In this document: piece after piece, positions 27,964 to 36,690 of the stretch
Layout: the number at the start of each line of letters is the position of its first letter
Numbering within the stretch: position 1 is the first letter of the stretch
DNA from: Acinetobacter sp. Marseille-Q1618
GTDB lineage: Bacteria; Pseudomonadota; Gammaproteobacteria; Pseudomonadales; Moraxellaceae
NCBI RefSeq assembly: GCF_902809855.1
Contig: NZ_CADDWJ010000001.1
Location: forward strand, 186,001 to 250,000
DNA: 64,000 bases
Direction of reading: 5' to 3'
Position numbers and translations under genes: made by a program
The notes under the pieces: model-generated
What the model was told of the DNA's origin: nothing
Database searches by the model: none
Seen by the model: only the letters and a program-made list of their open reading frames with translations

Positions 27964-28953
27964 TTAATAATGTGAAAATTGTGAATTATTCATGAGAAAT
28001 TCACGATTTTCCTCATCAATCATTTGACGTGCAACATACAAAATTAACTGACGTAACCAACGATGCGCAGGATGATGATGCAGTAAAGGACACCATGCCA
28101 TTTTTAACTCAAACTCTGGAATATAAAAAGGCGGGTCTTTAATCAGCAAGTTTTGACTTTTGGCTTGTAAGCGAGCAATACGTGTTGGTAGTGTCGCCAC
28201 AAGATCAACATTTGAAGCCAATAATGCTGGCATTTGATAATGTCGAGTAAATACTGAAATTTTACGTTTTTGCCCAATACGTTCTAATGCTTGGTCGATC
28301 CAGCCGAGCCCTGCTTGTTTTTCAGGATTTACACCGAAGCCAACGCCCATACCTGTTTTTGATACCCAAATATGTTGTGCATCTAAGTAACTTTTCAGGT
28401 TTAGGTTGTTGGCAGCAGGGTGCTTGCCATTCAGCAAACACGAAAAACTGTCACGCCATACCAAAACTTGGTGGAAGCTTTGAGGAATTTCATTAAAACG
28501 GTTAATAGCTAAGTCGACTTTACCTTGTTCCATATCACGATAGGACACATCACTTGGTGTTAAAAAGTCTAAAACCACATTGGGCGCTTCAGAACGCAAT
28601 GCTTTGACCAGACGAGGAACTAAAGTCGCTTCGGCATAGTCAGAAGTCATGATACGGAAAACACGATTTGAAGTATAAGGACGGAACTCAGTACGTGGTT
28701 CCAAAATCATGGATAAATCAGACAATGCATCACGGATACGTGGTTGTAACTCTAAAGCACGTTCTGTTGGAGTCATCCCTTCGGATGAACGAATCAAGAG
28801 GGGATCATTAAATAAATTACGCAAGCGGCGCAAAATATTACTCATTGCAGGTTGAGTCACGCCCAATTGTTCTGCTGCACGGGTAACATTCTTTTCACGT
28901 AATAACACATCAAGGTAAATTAAGAGATTGAGATCAACCCGCTCAAGATTCAT
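27964..28953 (-). CDS. LysR-family transcriptional regulator
   Basis: A 329-residue LysR regulator, with winged helix-turn-helix at residues about 10-66 (DLNLLIYLDVLLREKNVTRA, AEQLGVTQPAMSNILRRLR) and a periplasmic-binding-like effector domain (VFRIMTSDYAEATLVPRLV). This N-terminus belongs to the NodD/LeuO-like subgroup. The target is not known; the gene lies upstream of and divergent from aceA with a 620-base gap, so regulation of aceA is possible but only suggested by position. No ribosome binding site of note. Confidence 0.92.
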   Translation of the reverse strand: MNLERVDLNLLIYLDVLLREKNVTRAAEQLGVTQPAMSNILRRLRNLFNDPLLIRSSEGMTPTERALELQPRIRDALSDLSMILEPRTEFRPYTSNRVFRIMTSDYAEATLVPRLVKALRSEAPNVVLDFLTPSDVSYRDMEQGKVDLAINRFNEIPQSFHQVLVWRDSFSCLLNGKHPAANNLNLKSYLDAQHIWVSKTGMGVGFGVNPEKQAGLGWIDQALERIGQKRKISVFTRHYQMPALLASNVDLVATLPTRIARLQAKSQNLLIKDPPFYIPEFELKMAWCPLLHHHPAHRWLRQLILYVARQMIDEENREFLMNNSQFSHY

Positions 28954-29576
28954 ATAAAAAATACCGAAAATAAATTTTTAAAATCACGAGAGATTATGCC
29001 ACAAGCAAATGACTTTGTGTTAAATCAGGATAAAAAAACTCAATTTTACAAAGTCTAATCTTAGAATAACTCACTTTGTAAAAATATAAAAAAACTTGAT
29101 GTTGCTGAATTGAGTCAAAATATGCCAAAAGCATGTTCAATACTGGCGTTTAAGCTGTAAAACTTAGTGAAATTTGCATAGAAAATGAGCTGAGGATTAA
29201 TCTATAAATGTCAAAATTGGCAAAAAATTACAGCTAAAAATAAAAATAAAAACAGTTTGGTGCATATTCAAGACTTAAGTCTAATATGCGCATGATTGCT
29301 TTAACGTGTGAATTTTACACAAAATGGTTAGCAATAATTTTTATTTAATTTTATATAAAACAATGAATTAATATTTTGTAATATAATTATAATACGACTT
29401 TGATCTACATATTTTTTAAATAAATACTGAGAATTAACGCAGAATATTGGATTAATTGGAAGAGTCCCTCTAAGCTAAGTCCATAACAACGAAGCGTACT
29501 AAATCTGAACAAATAGATAGCGACTAGATTTAGCGATTCGATGGATGAAATCCTAATATTAAGACAGGAAAAAATC
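28954..29576. other. Long non-coding gap between the LysR gene and aceA
   Basis: About 620 AT-rich bases with no credible ORF. Two overlapping TATAAT hexamers occur at 29382-29393 but no good -35 accompanies them. If used, the aceA leader would be about 180 bases. It contains an 8-base inverted repeat (CTAAATCT at 29499, AGATTTAG at 29526). GACAGGAAAAAATC supplies the ribosome binding site of aceA. Confidence 0.45.
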
Positions 29577-31181
29577 ATGACTACATACCAAACAGCGATT
29601 GATGCAATCCGCGAATTAAAAGCAAAATTCGGCAACACTTGGGCAGACATCAGTCCTGAAGATGCTGCACGTATGCAAATGCAAAACCGTTTCAAAACTG
29701 GTTTAGACATTGCGAAATACACAGCTGCGATTATGCGTCGTGATATGGCTGAGTATGATGCTGACTCTAGCAAATACACTCAATCATTAGGTTGCTGGCA
29801 CGGTTTCATCGCACAACAAAAAATGATTGCGAACAAAAAATACTTCGGTACTACAAACAAACGTTATATCTACCTTTCAGGTTGGATGGTAGCTGCGCTT
29901 CGTTCAGAATTCGGTCCACTTCCTGACCAGTCTATGCATGAAAAAACTTCAGTTCCTGCATTGATCGAAGAAATCTACACTTTCTTACGTCAAGCTGACG
30001 CGAAAGAATTAAACGATTTATTCCGTGCGTTGAAAAAAGCACAAGATGCTGGTGATACTGCAAAAGCTGCTGAAATCACTGCACAAATCGACAACTTTGA
30101 AACTCACGTTGTGCCAATTATTGCGGACATCGATGCTGGTTTCGGTAACGAAGAAGCAACTTACTTACTTGCTAAGAAAATGATCGAAGCGGGTGCTTGT
30201 GCACTACAAATCGAAAACCAAGTTTCTGATGCGAAACAATGTGGTCACCAAGCTGGTAAAGTAACTGTTCCACACGAAGACTTCATCGCTAAAATCCATG
30301 CATTACGTTATGCATTCTTAGAAATGGGTCTTGACGACGGTATCATCGTTGCACGTACTGACTCTGAAGGCGCTGACTTGACTCAAAAAATCCCAGTGGT
30401 TAAAGAGCCAGGCGACATCGCTTCTCAATACATCAGCTACTTAGATACAACTGAAATTGACATCGCTGATGCTCAAGAAGACGAAATCTTGATCAAACGT
30501 GATGGTAAATTACACCGTCCTAAACGTTTAGCTTCTGGTTTATATCAGTTCCGTGCTGACACGCAAATTGACCGTGTAGTACTTGACTGTGTAACAAGCT
30601 TACAAAACGGTGCTGACCTTCTTTGGATCGAAACTGCAACACCAAACGTTGAAGAAATCGCTCACATGGTTAACCGTGTTAAAGAAGTTGTTCCAAATGC
30701 GAAACTTGTTTATAACAACTCTCCATCGTTCAACTGGACTTTAAACTTCCGTCAACAAGCTTACGACCGTTGGGTTGCTGAAGGTAAAGACGTTTCTGCT
30801 TACGACCGTGCTAAATTAATGAGCGCTGAGTACGACAACACTGAATTAGCTGCTGACGCTGATGAGAAAGTACGTACATTCCAAGCAGATGCTTCTCGTG
30901 AAGCTGGTGTGTTCCATCACTTGATCACACTTCCGACTTACCACACTGCTGCGCTTTCTACACATGAGCTTGCACAAGGTTACTTCGGTTCTGAAGGTAT
31001 GTTGGCTTATGTTGCTGGCGTACAACGTAAAGAAATCCGTGGTGGTATCGCTTGTGTTAAACACCAAGCAATGGCTGGTTCAGACATCGGTGATGATCAT
31101 AAAGAAATCTTCTCTGGTGACAACGCACTTAAAGCGCATGACGATGCTAAAAACACAATGAACCAATTCTCTGCTCACTAA
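29577..31181 (+). CDS. aceA: Isocitrate lyase
   Basis: First enzyme of the glyoxylate shunt: isocitrate to glyoxylate and succinate, needed for growth on acetate and fatty acids. At 534 residues it is the long form seen in Acinetobacter and Pseudomonas, longer than the E. coli enzyme. The catalytic motif appears as DAKQCGHQAGK (KxCGH, cysteine at about 231), with PIIADIDAGFGN binding the metal and WIETATPN and YNNSPSFNW as substrate contacts. The ATG at 29577 is preceded by GACAGGAAAAAATC; an upstream in-frame start at 29541 is not homologous. The coding sequence uses strongly preferred codons (TAC, AAC, TTC, GGT), suggesting high expression. Confidence 0.96.
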   Translation: MTTYQTAIDAIRELKAKFGNTWADISPEDAARMQMQNRFKTGLDIAKYTAAIMRRDMAEYDADSSKYTQSLGCWHGFIAQQKMIANKKYFGTTNKRYIYLSGWMVAALRSEFGPLPDQSMHEKTSVPALIEEIYTFLRQADAKELNDLFRALKKAQDAGDTAKAAEITAQIDNFETHVVPIIADIDAGFGNEEATYLLAKKMIEAGACALQIENQVSDAKQCGHQAGKVTVPHEDFIAKIHALRYAFLEMGLDDGIIVARTDSEGADLTQKIPVVKEPGDIASQYISYLDTTEIDIADAQEDEILIKRDGKLHRPKRLASGLYQFRADTQIDRVVLDCVTSLQNGADLLWIETATPNVEEIAHMVNRVKEVVPNAKLVYNNSPSFNWTLNFRQQAYDRWVAEGKDVSAYDRAKLMSAEYDNTELAADADEKVRTFQADASREAGVFHHLITLPTYHTAALSTHELAQGYFGSEGMLAYVAGVQRKEIRGGIACVKHQAMAGSDIGDDHKEIFSGDNALKAHDDAKNTMNQFSAH

Positions 31182-31202
31182 GCATTGATTTGATTCAAAA
31201 AG

Positions 31203-31230
31203 AAACCCAGCGAATGCTGGGTTTTTTATT
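31203..31230 (+). terminator. Rho-independent terminator after aceA
   Basis: AAACCCAGC-GAAT-GCTGGGTTT followed by T residues: nine-base stem with a GNRA-like tetraloop. Confidence 0.92.
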
Positions 31231-31266
31231 GAGGGAAGATATAAATAAAATCTAAAAAGCTTTGAA

Positions 31267-31761
31267 TTAATTGCTTTCTTTATTCAGTTTATAATGTTCA
31301 GCAAGTGCACCGTCAATTTTTGCACCTGTATCACGATCACGTGCTTCGATAAAATTTTCGCCTACAAAGAATTTACGATTTTCAGCAGCTTGATCTAGGG
31401 TAATGATGCTACCAGTATTATCAAAAGTGAAAGTACCTTTGACTTTGTTTTCCGTACCGTTACCTTTACCGCCTTTATACTCTTCTTCTAACTCATAAGT
31501 TTTGTCAGCATTCAGTTTTAATTCCGTTTCGATCCCTTCACAATCAGCACATGGGAATAAACCTTTATATTTACCCGCCCAGTCTAAACTGGTTTCAGCA
31601 TTGTGTGCTGCATCTGGTGTAGTTGCTGCTGCACTAGCTTGAGTTTGTGATTGTTGGATTTGAGGCGTGTTTTCAACTTTTTCAGCAGAGTTTTCAGTCG
31701 GTTTAGAACAAGCTGTTAAAGCAAAACCAGAAAGCGCAAGAATTAAAAGAGTTTTTTTCAT
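31267..31761 (-). CDS. NlpE-like lipoprotein
   Basis: A 164-residue lipoprotein, with signal peptide KKTLLILALSGFALTAC and the lipobox cysteine at 18. A low-complexity Q/S/T/A linker follows, then an NlpE N-terminal-like barrel with WAGKYKGLFPCADCEGIETE; the CxxC of NlpE (PCADC) is kept. NlpE-type proteins sense surface contact or copper and signal to Cpx, but here only the N-terminal domain is present and its role is unknown. ATG at 31761 follows TTGGTGAAAAC. Convergent with aceA. Confidence 0.88.
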   Translation of the reverse strand: MKKTLLILALSGFALTACSKPTENSAEKVENTPQIQQSQTQASAAATTPDAAHNAETSLDWAGKYKGLFPCADCEGIETELKLNADKTYELEEEYKGGKGNGTENKVKGTFTFDNTGSIITLDQAAENRKFFVGENFIEARDRDTGAKIDGALAEHYKLNKESN

Positions 31762-32107
31762 GTTTTCACCAAGTGTTAAAATTTGAATCAATATTAGCCT
31801 AATCAAGTTCTACGCTTTACTGTAGTTGAAAATAGTGAACTCCTGTAAACAAATGCAGTATTTTGTATTGATCGGTTTTTATATACTTAGATTTATGAGC
31901 AATCAATCACATTTAAATGAATTATTACAAATAATATCAATGTGTAATTTTTCTACTAAATTCTCTATATATGCAAAATTGTAAGGTAAATACTGATAAT
32001 ATTGTTTATATTTTTTTAAAATAATCATTTACTTAACTAATTTTTTACAGCTGTAGTTTAATTGTTTGAAAATTAAACGTGAGCTAGGTTTTTTATCTCT
32101 TCGCTAT
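31762..32107. other. AT-rich intergenic region
   Basis: About 345 bases between the divergent NlpE-like and acyltransferase genes. Promoters of both must be here. Apart from the extended -10 listed next I see no operator, RNA or ORF. Confidence 0.45.
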
Positions 32108-32116
32108 TGCTACAAT
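32108..32116 (+). promoter_or_regulatory. Extended -10 promoter of the acyltransferase gene
   Basis: TGCTACAAT, the same extended -10 seen before glyA, about 29 bases upstream of the GTG start at 32145. Confidence 0.5.
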
Positions 32117-32144
32117 TCGGCAAAAATTTAATAGTGGTGTATTC

Positions 32145-32732
32145 GTGTTTGAGAAATTAGCAGAGCAAAGTCTTGCGGCAATGGGGTGGCAGATTGATAA
32201 TCATTGGGATTTAGATATTGACCAATGTGTCATGATTGCTGCGCCCCATACCAGTAATTGGGATGCTTTATATGCACGTTTAGCACTTAAAGCTTTGGGG
32301 GTAAATGTACGAATTACCATTAAAGACAGTTATATGAAATTACCTTTTGGTCCTTTTGTACGAGCAATGGGCGGAATTGGTATTGATCGTCGTCCTAAAA
32401 AAGAGGGTGAAGCTCGTCCAAGTATGGTCGAGCTCATGACTGATCTTTTTAAAACCCATCCAAAATTGGTGATGTTGGTGACGCCTGAAGGGACGCGTGC
32501 AAAACAAGAAAAATGGAAAACAGGTTTTTATCATGTTGCTGTGAATGCAGGCGTACCGATTGCATTGGCTTATATGGATTATGAAAAGAAAAAAACAGGT
32601 GTAGGTAAAATTATTTATCCTTCAGGTGATTATGAAAAGGATATGGCTGAAATTATGGGTTTTTATGCACAAATTAATCCAAAATTTCCTGAACTCTTTA
32701 GTGTTGACACACGTTATTATTCTGAAAAATAA
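32145..32732 (+). CDS. 1-acyl-sn-glycerol-3-phosphate acyltransferase-like protein
   Basis: A 195-residue PlsC/LPLAT family protein. It has the HX4D catalytic motif in APHTSNWDALYARLALKAL (about residues 34-52), the GGIGIDRR acceptor motif, and VTPEGTRAKQEKWKTGFYH in the phosphate-binding PEGTR block. It is shorter than PlsC and lacks an obvious membrane helix, like small acyltransferases that act on lipids at the inner membrane. The start is a GTG; RBS is poor (GTGGTG). Exact acyl acceptor cannot be told. Confidence 0.88.
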   Translation: MFEKLAEQSLAAMGWQIDNHWDLDIDQCVMIAAPHTSNWDALYARLALKALGVNVRITIKDSYMKLPFGPFVRAMGGIGIDRRPKKEGEARPSMVELMTDLFKTHPKLVMLVTPEGTRAKQEKWKTGFYHVAVNAGVPIALAYMDYEKKKTGVGKIIYPSGDYEKDMAEIMGFYAQINPKFPELFSVDTRYYSEK

Positions 32733-32751
32733 CTTACTACCACTACAAACT

Positions 32752-32781
32752 AAAAAGACAGATTTTAATCCTGTCTTTTTT
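32752..32781 (+). terminator. Terminator after the acyltransferase gene
   Basis: AAAAAGACAG and CTGTCTTTTTT form a ten-base stem around ATTTTAATC, 20 bases after the stop. Confidence 0.85.
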
Positions 32782-32812
32782 ATCTGCAAGGTAGAAAATG
32801 ACTTTATCAAAT

Positions 32813-33172
32813 TTATGAATTTTCTGAACCTTGATTCAGTTGAGCATCGCTCGTTTCACTTTGAATACCGCCCAAAGCTTCACAAGCTGACTTATAAACA
32901 TCGTATTGTTGCTGTACCACACTGTCTAACGGAATTTTAAAAAGTACATCACCTGATTTATACTGATCAATATAACTGCTTGCTTTTTCACGACTAACGG
33001 CTAAGGCTCGCTCATGATAAGAGGTAATTGGGCTATGTGCTAATTCTGTGCTTTCTATATTCTTACATTCAAATTGACTGAGTAATTTTTCTGCTGATTT
33101 AATTTCACTGGATGTACCAATCGCACAACCTGTTAATAAGATAATTAAACTAAAGAAAAATGAGTTTTTCAT
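32813..33172 (-). CDS. Small lipoprotein, hypothetical
   Basis: A 119-residue protein with signal peptide KNSFFFSLIILLTGC and lipobox cysteine at about 16, so it should be a lipid-anchored envelope protein. The mature part is hydrophilic (SSEIKSAEKLLSQFECKN, VQQQYDVYKSACEALGG) and has two further cysteines that could form a disulfide. No known family recognised. A longer frame upstream to 33265 is not needed; the lipoprotein start at 33172 is convincing. Codon use is AT-rich like its surroundings. Confidence 0.78.
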   Translation of the reverse strand: MKNSFFFSLIILLTGCAIGTSSEIKSAEKLLSQFECKNIESTELAHSPITSYHERALAVSREKASSYIDQYKSGDVLFKIPLDSVVQQQYDVYKSACEALGGIQSETSDAQLNQGSENS

Positions 33173-33303
33173 CACAAAAGTAGCATAAAAATGAGGATCA
33201 AAATTATATGCCGAATAAGTGCAATTAAATAGAGAAATTTCAAGAAAAAATGAGAAAAATAGCAATTCGCCACATCAATATTTATTTGTTTGTTAAAGAA
33301 TAT

Positions 33304-34035
33304 TTAAAATAATGTAGAAACGCTTAAAAATACGCCAGAAGCAAATAATAAACTCAGCACGATTCGTTTAAATTGTATTTCAGAGATTTTATAAAATAAT
33401 TGTGCACCTAAAATTGCGGGAATACTGACACTCATGATAAGCACAAGGAGATAAGGTAAGTGATCGGTATTGATTGTTCCCTGCACAATATAAACCAGCA
33501 TGGTAAAAAGTTGAATGGCAAAATTAAAATGGCGTAGCACATAGCGTTGTTGTTGTTTCGGCAGTTGTTTTAACATTACCCATGCGGAAGGCAAGGCACC
33601 ACAAAAACCGCCTAAGCCACCTAAAATACCACCCCAAAAACCGATACTACTGTCTGCAATTTTCCCCAATTTTCGAATACGAGGAAACTCAGGTGCAAAA
33701 TAAATCGTGGGACACCACAACATTAAAAAGAAACCTAAAATCATTTTAAATAGATTTTGGTCAATGTAATGCAACAGCGCTGTACCTAAAGGCACACCAA
33801 TTAAACCTGCAATAATATAAGGCTTTACTAAGGAAAAGGGGAGGCTGTGTTTTTGTTCTTTGCTTAAGGAGATGAAGTGACTCCAAAGTGAAGCAAATAC
33901 CACCAATGGGGCAGCAACTTGTGCAGGCAATACCCAAATCCAAAAAGACATGGCGATCAGTGCAAAGGCAAAACCCGTTAAGCCTTGAACAAAGCCAGCA
34001 ATAATCGCACCTACGCAGAAAACCAACCAGATCAA
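33304..34035 (-). CDS. TauE/SafE family membrane transporter
   Basis: A 243-residue inner-membrane protein with about seven hydrophobic helices. Hallmarks of the TauE/SafE (sulfite/taurine exporter) family: FVQGLTGFAFALIAMSF near the N-terminus, GLIGVPLGTALLHYI in the middle and GGILGGLGGFCGALPSAWVM at about residue 135. Substrates in the family include sulfonates, sulfite and other small anions; it cannot be assigned here. The longest frame starts at a TTG (34035); no stronger start is seen nearby. Confidence 0.9.
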   Translation of the reverse strand: MIWLVFCVGAIIAGFVQGLTGFAFALIAMSFWIWVLPAQVAAPLVVFASLWSHFISLSKEQKHSLPFSLVKPYIIAGLIGVPLGTALLHYIDQNLFKMILGFFLMLWCPTIYFAPEFPRIRKLGKIADSSIGFWGGILGGLGGFCGALPSAWVMLKQLPKQQQRYVLRHFNFAIQLFTMLVYIVQGTINTDHLPYLLVLIMSVSIPAILGAQLFYKISEIQFKRIVLSLLFASGVFLSVSTLF

Positions 34036-34262
34036 GAACGAGATCCAAGAATTGAAAGTTTAAATAAAAAAGTGAGGGGCTTATGTTTATACATATGGAT
34101 TGATGGATTGCAAAAACTTAACTATTTTAGGGGATTGTGGATTTTAATTGAAATGAGTAAAACAGCATTGTATTTGAATAGGCGTGCAATCCAAATACAG
34201 GCTGTGAAGATGAGTACATTACACTGCTTTATACATCTAAATTTTACACATCTAAAGATACT

Positions 34263-36233
34263 TTAAGGTGTTGTTTGGCAATGGCTTTGTAAAATTCTAC
34301 GCAACTCTAAAATTACTTCAGGTTTTTCATGAATAGAATGCCCACCATTTAGTACTTTTTCCGAAATTGCTCCTTCTAAATGTGAGCTGCTATAAGGCAC
34401 GATCCCATCGGACATTAGATTTGGATCATGACTTTTGGTTTTATTGCCAATAATTGAGTGATAAGGAACCAATGGAATAGGCATGATATTGGTGGTTAAG
34501 CGCATAAATCGTGCATCACGACTTAAATCCGCAGGCCCTGTATGCACCAAACCTGTGGTTGAGTTTTGTTGATGAGGTAGATGAATATTCACTTGATTAA
34601 AAAAGCTTTGAGGTAACACCACTAACTTTTTAGCAATATTGGTAAACCAACGATCCGCAAACTCAGTACCATGATGAGGTGCAGCAATAAAAATCGCACG
34701 ACTAATCGGTTGTAAAGGTTTAAAAATAAAACGATTACGAATCACAGGGTTGCGCTGTAACTGGATGTGCTGTTCATAATTCATATAGGGAATGGCTTGC
34801 TCAGAAATATCGGCATCACTGATCAATAAACGACTAATCACACCCCCCATACTATGCCCAATCAAAACAGCATCTTTGGCTGAAGGGCTATTGGGTTCAA
34901 GTTGTGCAAAAGCTTGACGAAGAAGGGCATCAATCTGATATCGGCTTTCAAAGATTGGCATATTGGTGGAGTAAAACACTTGCCAAACCTGATAATTTTC
35001 ACGCAGTTTGGTGTCGCCCATGATGTTATTGGTCAGAGAAATCCATGTTTCTGGACTACTCGCCAAACCATGAATCATCACGATAATTTTTTTATTGGGT
35101 TGATAGGGTTCTAACTGGAATAAATGCGGCATACGCAATTTTTCTTCACGGTTGAACAATGTCCAATAACCTGCTGAACCCAATTGATTTTCAGCTAACC
35201 ATAAACCAAAGGGCACAGAATAATTGGCAGTCAAAGTATAATCATGCTGATGTACATGTGCTGTTTTGTATAAGTTGGGATCATAAAACTCAACTTTAAA
35301 AGCAGTTTTGCCTGACAAAATATCAGTGACTGAACTGTTGGCTTGTATGGGCTGTGCAACTGTACTTACAGCTAAATAACGTGCTTCATGAATATTGGGA
35401 TTGGGTTGATTTTTATATGTATATTCAGGGTCTAAAATAAAATCGTTATTGGAATAATGATTTTCACCTATTTGGGGTGCTTTGATAATGACAAACTCAG
35501 CGCCTAAACCTTCTTGGCGGTTAATACTATAAAATCCTGAAAAATTTAGGGTATAACTCGATTGCAGTTTGGTTACTTGCGCATTTTGCAAAGCGGGATA
35601 ATGGGTTAAGTCAAACGCATATAAAGAGGAACCTAGCATGAGTTGCTCAGGAATTTTAGCATAAGCAAAACGATCATAGGCTTTGCTCATCAGTTGCGAT
35701 AATGCCACATTATAAAAAGTACGTACTTGTCCCTGACGTAAATCAAACAGTCTGGTTTCAGGGGCTTGTGAAGATAAAAATAAATAGACATAACTATATC
35801 GTAAACTTTTATCAAAATAACTGAGTTGTAGATCTCGACAATTTTGAGAGGGCGTTGTGGTTTTAGCAAAACTTGAAGCTAAAACACTTGTGCATTGATT
35901 TTGTTTTTGTAAGTCAATGGCTTTATTTAAATATAGCTCACTTGCAGCAGAATAAAACTGGTCTTTATCTAAAATATCATTTTTTGCGAGTTGTTCGATA
36001 CAGCGATCAATTTCCGTTAGACATTGATGAGTTTCGGTATTTTGTAAAAGTAAAAAACTGCGAGTTGCTTCACTGAGTTTATTTTTGGTTAAAATATGAT
36101 CTGTTTTTTGGTTTAAGGCAGATTGTAAATGATTTTGTTTGATTTTGACGAGCTGACAACCACTCAAGATACTCATGCAGAAAGTTCCGAGTAAACTCAA
36201 TTGGATGAGTTTTACAAGACGAAAATTAATCAT
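34263..36233 (-). CDS. Lipid-anchored alpha/beta hydrolase (esterase/lipase-like)
   Basis: A 656-residue lipoprotein, with signal peptide LVKLIQLSLLGTFCMSILSGC and lipobox cysteine at about 26. The first half has no recognised domain (about 30-360). The C-terminal half is an alpha/beta hydrolase with the oxyanion strand IIVMIHGLASSPETW, nucleophile elbow LIGHSMGGVISRL (Ser at about 460), SDGIVPYSSSHL (acid Asp) and GGHSIHEKPEV (His), the pattern of a PGAP1-like or DUF676-type lipase. It probably acts on lipids or esters at the periplasmic face of the outer membrane. RBS weak. Single-gene unit. Confidence 0.88.
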   Translation of the reverse strand: MINFRLVKLIQLSLLGTFCMSILSGCQLVKIKQNHLQSALNQKTDHILTKNKLSEATRSFLLLQNTETHQCLTEIDRCIEQLAKNDILDKDQFYSAASELYLNKAIDLQKQNQCTSVLASSFAKTTTPSQNCRDLQLSYFDKSLRYSYVYLFLSSQAPETRLFDLRQGQVRTFYNVALSQLMSKAYDRFAYAKIPEQLMLGSSLYAFDLTHYPALQNAQVTKLQSSYTLNFSGFYSINRQEGLGAEFVIIKAPQIGENHYSNNDFILDPEYTYKNQPNPNIHEARYLAVSTVAQPIQANSSVTDILSGKTAFKVEFYDPNLYKTAHVHQHDYTLTANYSVPFGLWLAENQLGSAGYWTLFNREEKLRMPHLFQLEPYQPNKKIIVMIHGLASSPETWISLTNNIMGDTKLRENYQVWQVFYSTNMPIFESRYQIDALLRQAFAQLEPNSPSAKDAVLIGHSMGGVISRLLISDADISEQAIPYMNYEQHIQLQRNPVIRNRFIFKPLQPISRAIFIAAPHHGTEFADRWFTNIAKKLVVLPQSFFNQVNIHLPHQQNSTTGLVHTGPADLSRDARFMRLTTNIMPIPLVPYHSIIGNKTKSHDPNLMSDGIVPYSSSHLEGAISEKVLNGGHSIHEKPEVILELRRILQSHCQTTP

Positions 36234-36511
36234 TGGTGGTCACTCACGATAGTATGATTTGCTCCCTATTACGGAAAAGCATAGCGTTTGCTGAATAGGA
36301 TTGCTATATCAAAGCACATGTATTTTTTAGCTTTAAGATAATTGATTAGAGATTGATTAAAGATAGCTTAAGTACCTATTGCATAGAGCAAATCATTTTT
36401 AATAGTGAACTTTTTAATGCACTGCAATTTAGCACATGACCTATAAAAATAAATATCGCCCAAAAACTAGGCGTTTTTATGTCTATTTCGATCTTTTTTG
36501 TTCTGAAAAAT
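36234..36511. other. Intergenic region upstream of the second nitrogen locus
   Basis: About 280 bases holding the candidate NtrC-like site at 36418, a weak hairpin CGCC/GGCG with T run (36457-36478) and the sigma-54 promoter at its right end. No ORF. The divergent lipase gene must also be transcribed from here, but I see no clear sigma-70 promoter. Confidence 0.45.
36418..36434 (+). promoter_or_regulatory. Candidate NtrC-like enhancer site
   Basis: TGCACTGCAATTTAGCA agrees with about 12 of 17 positions of the NtrC consensus TGCACYAAAWTGGTGCA, including a full left half TGCACT. It lies about 78 bases before the -24 element, a usual distance for an enhancer-binding protein. Only one site is seen and it is imperfect. 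Confidence 0.35.
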
Positions 36512-36527
36512 TGGCACGCTTTCTGCA
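36512..36527 (+). promoter_or_regulatory. Sigma-54 (-24/-12) promoter of the allophanate hydrolase locus
   Basis: TGGCACGCTTTCTGCA fits the RpoN consensus TGGCACG-N4-TTGCA with one change, and GG and GC are separated by 10 bases as required. Transcription should begin near 36539, about 40 bases before the first ORF. It is the second such promoter in the window. Confidence 0.85.
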
Positions 36528-36578
36528 TTTATCTAAGTATTACCAAAACTAAATTTTGTAATACCACAGGAGATGCAC

Positions 36579-36686
36579 ATGAATACTTCAACAGCAAAAA
36601 ACCACATGCATCCACTTAAAAAATTCATCATTGAATTATTGAGTGTTCGTGCAGGATTACACATTAAACAAAGTCAACAAGGATAA
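36579..36686 (+). CDS. 35-residue ORF, possible leader peptide or small protein
   Basis: First reading frame after the sigma-54 promoter. It has a strong ribosome binding site (CACAGGAGATGCAC) and encodes MNTSTAKNHMHPLKKF, IIELLSVRAGLHIKQSQQG. The middle could form an amphipathic helix; there is no signal peptide. The stop at 36684-36686 is four bases before the GTG start of the NikR-like gene, so translation of the two is probably coupled. I do not recognise it. It could be a regulatory leader or a small partner protein. Confidence 0.55.
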   Translation: MNTSTAKNHMHPLKKFIIELLSVRAGLHIKQSQQG

Positions 36687-36690
36687 CTTT

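Noticed and set aside
34200..34262. ACATCTAAA direct repeat near 34240
   Set aside because: Only nine bases, in AT-rich sequence, and no nearby gene start that it would explain.
36457..36478. CGCC/GGCG hairpin with T run as riboswitch or attenuator
   Set aside because: The stem has only four pairs, lies upstream of the sigma-54 promoter and so would not be in its transcript. It does not match the guanidine-II or guanidine-III classes as I know them.
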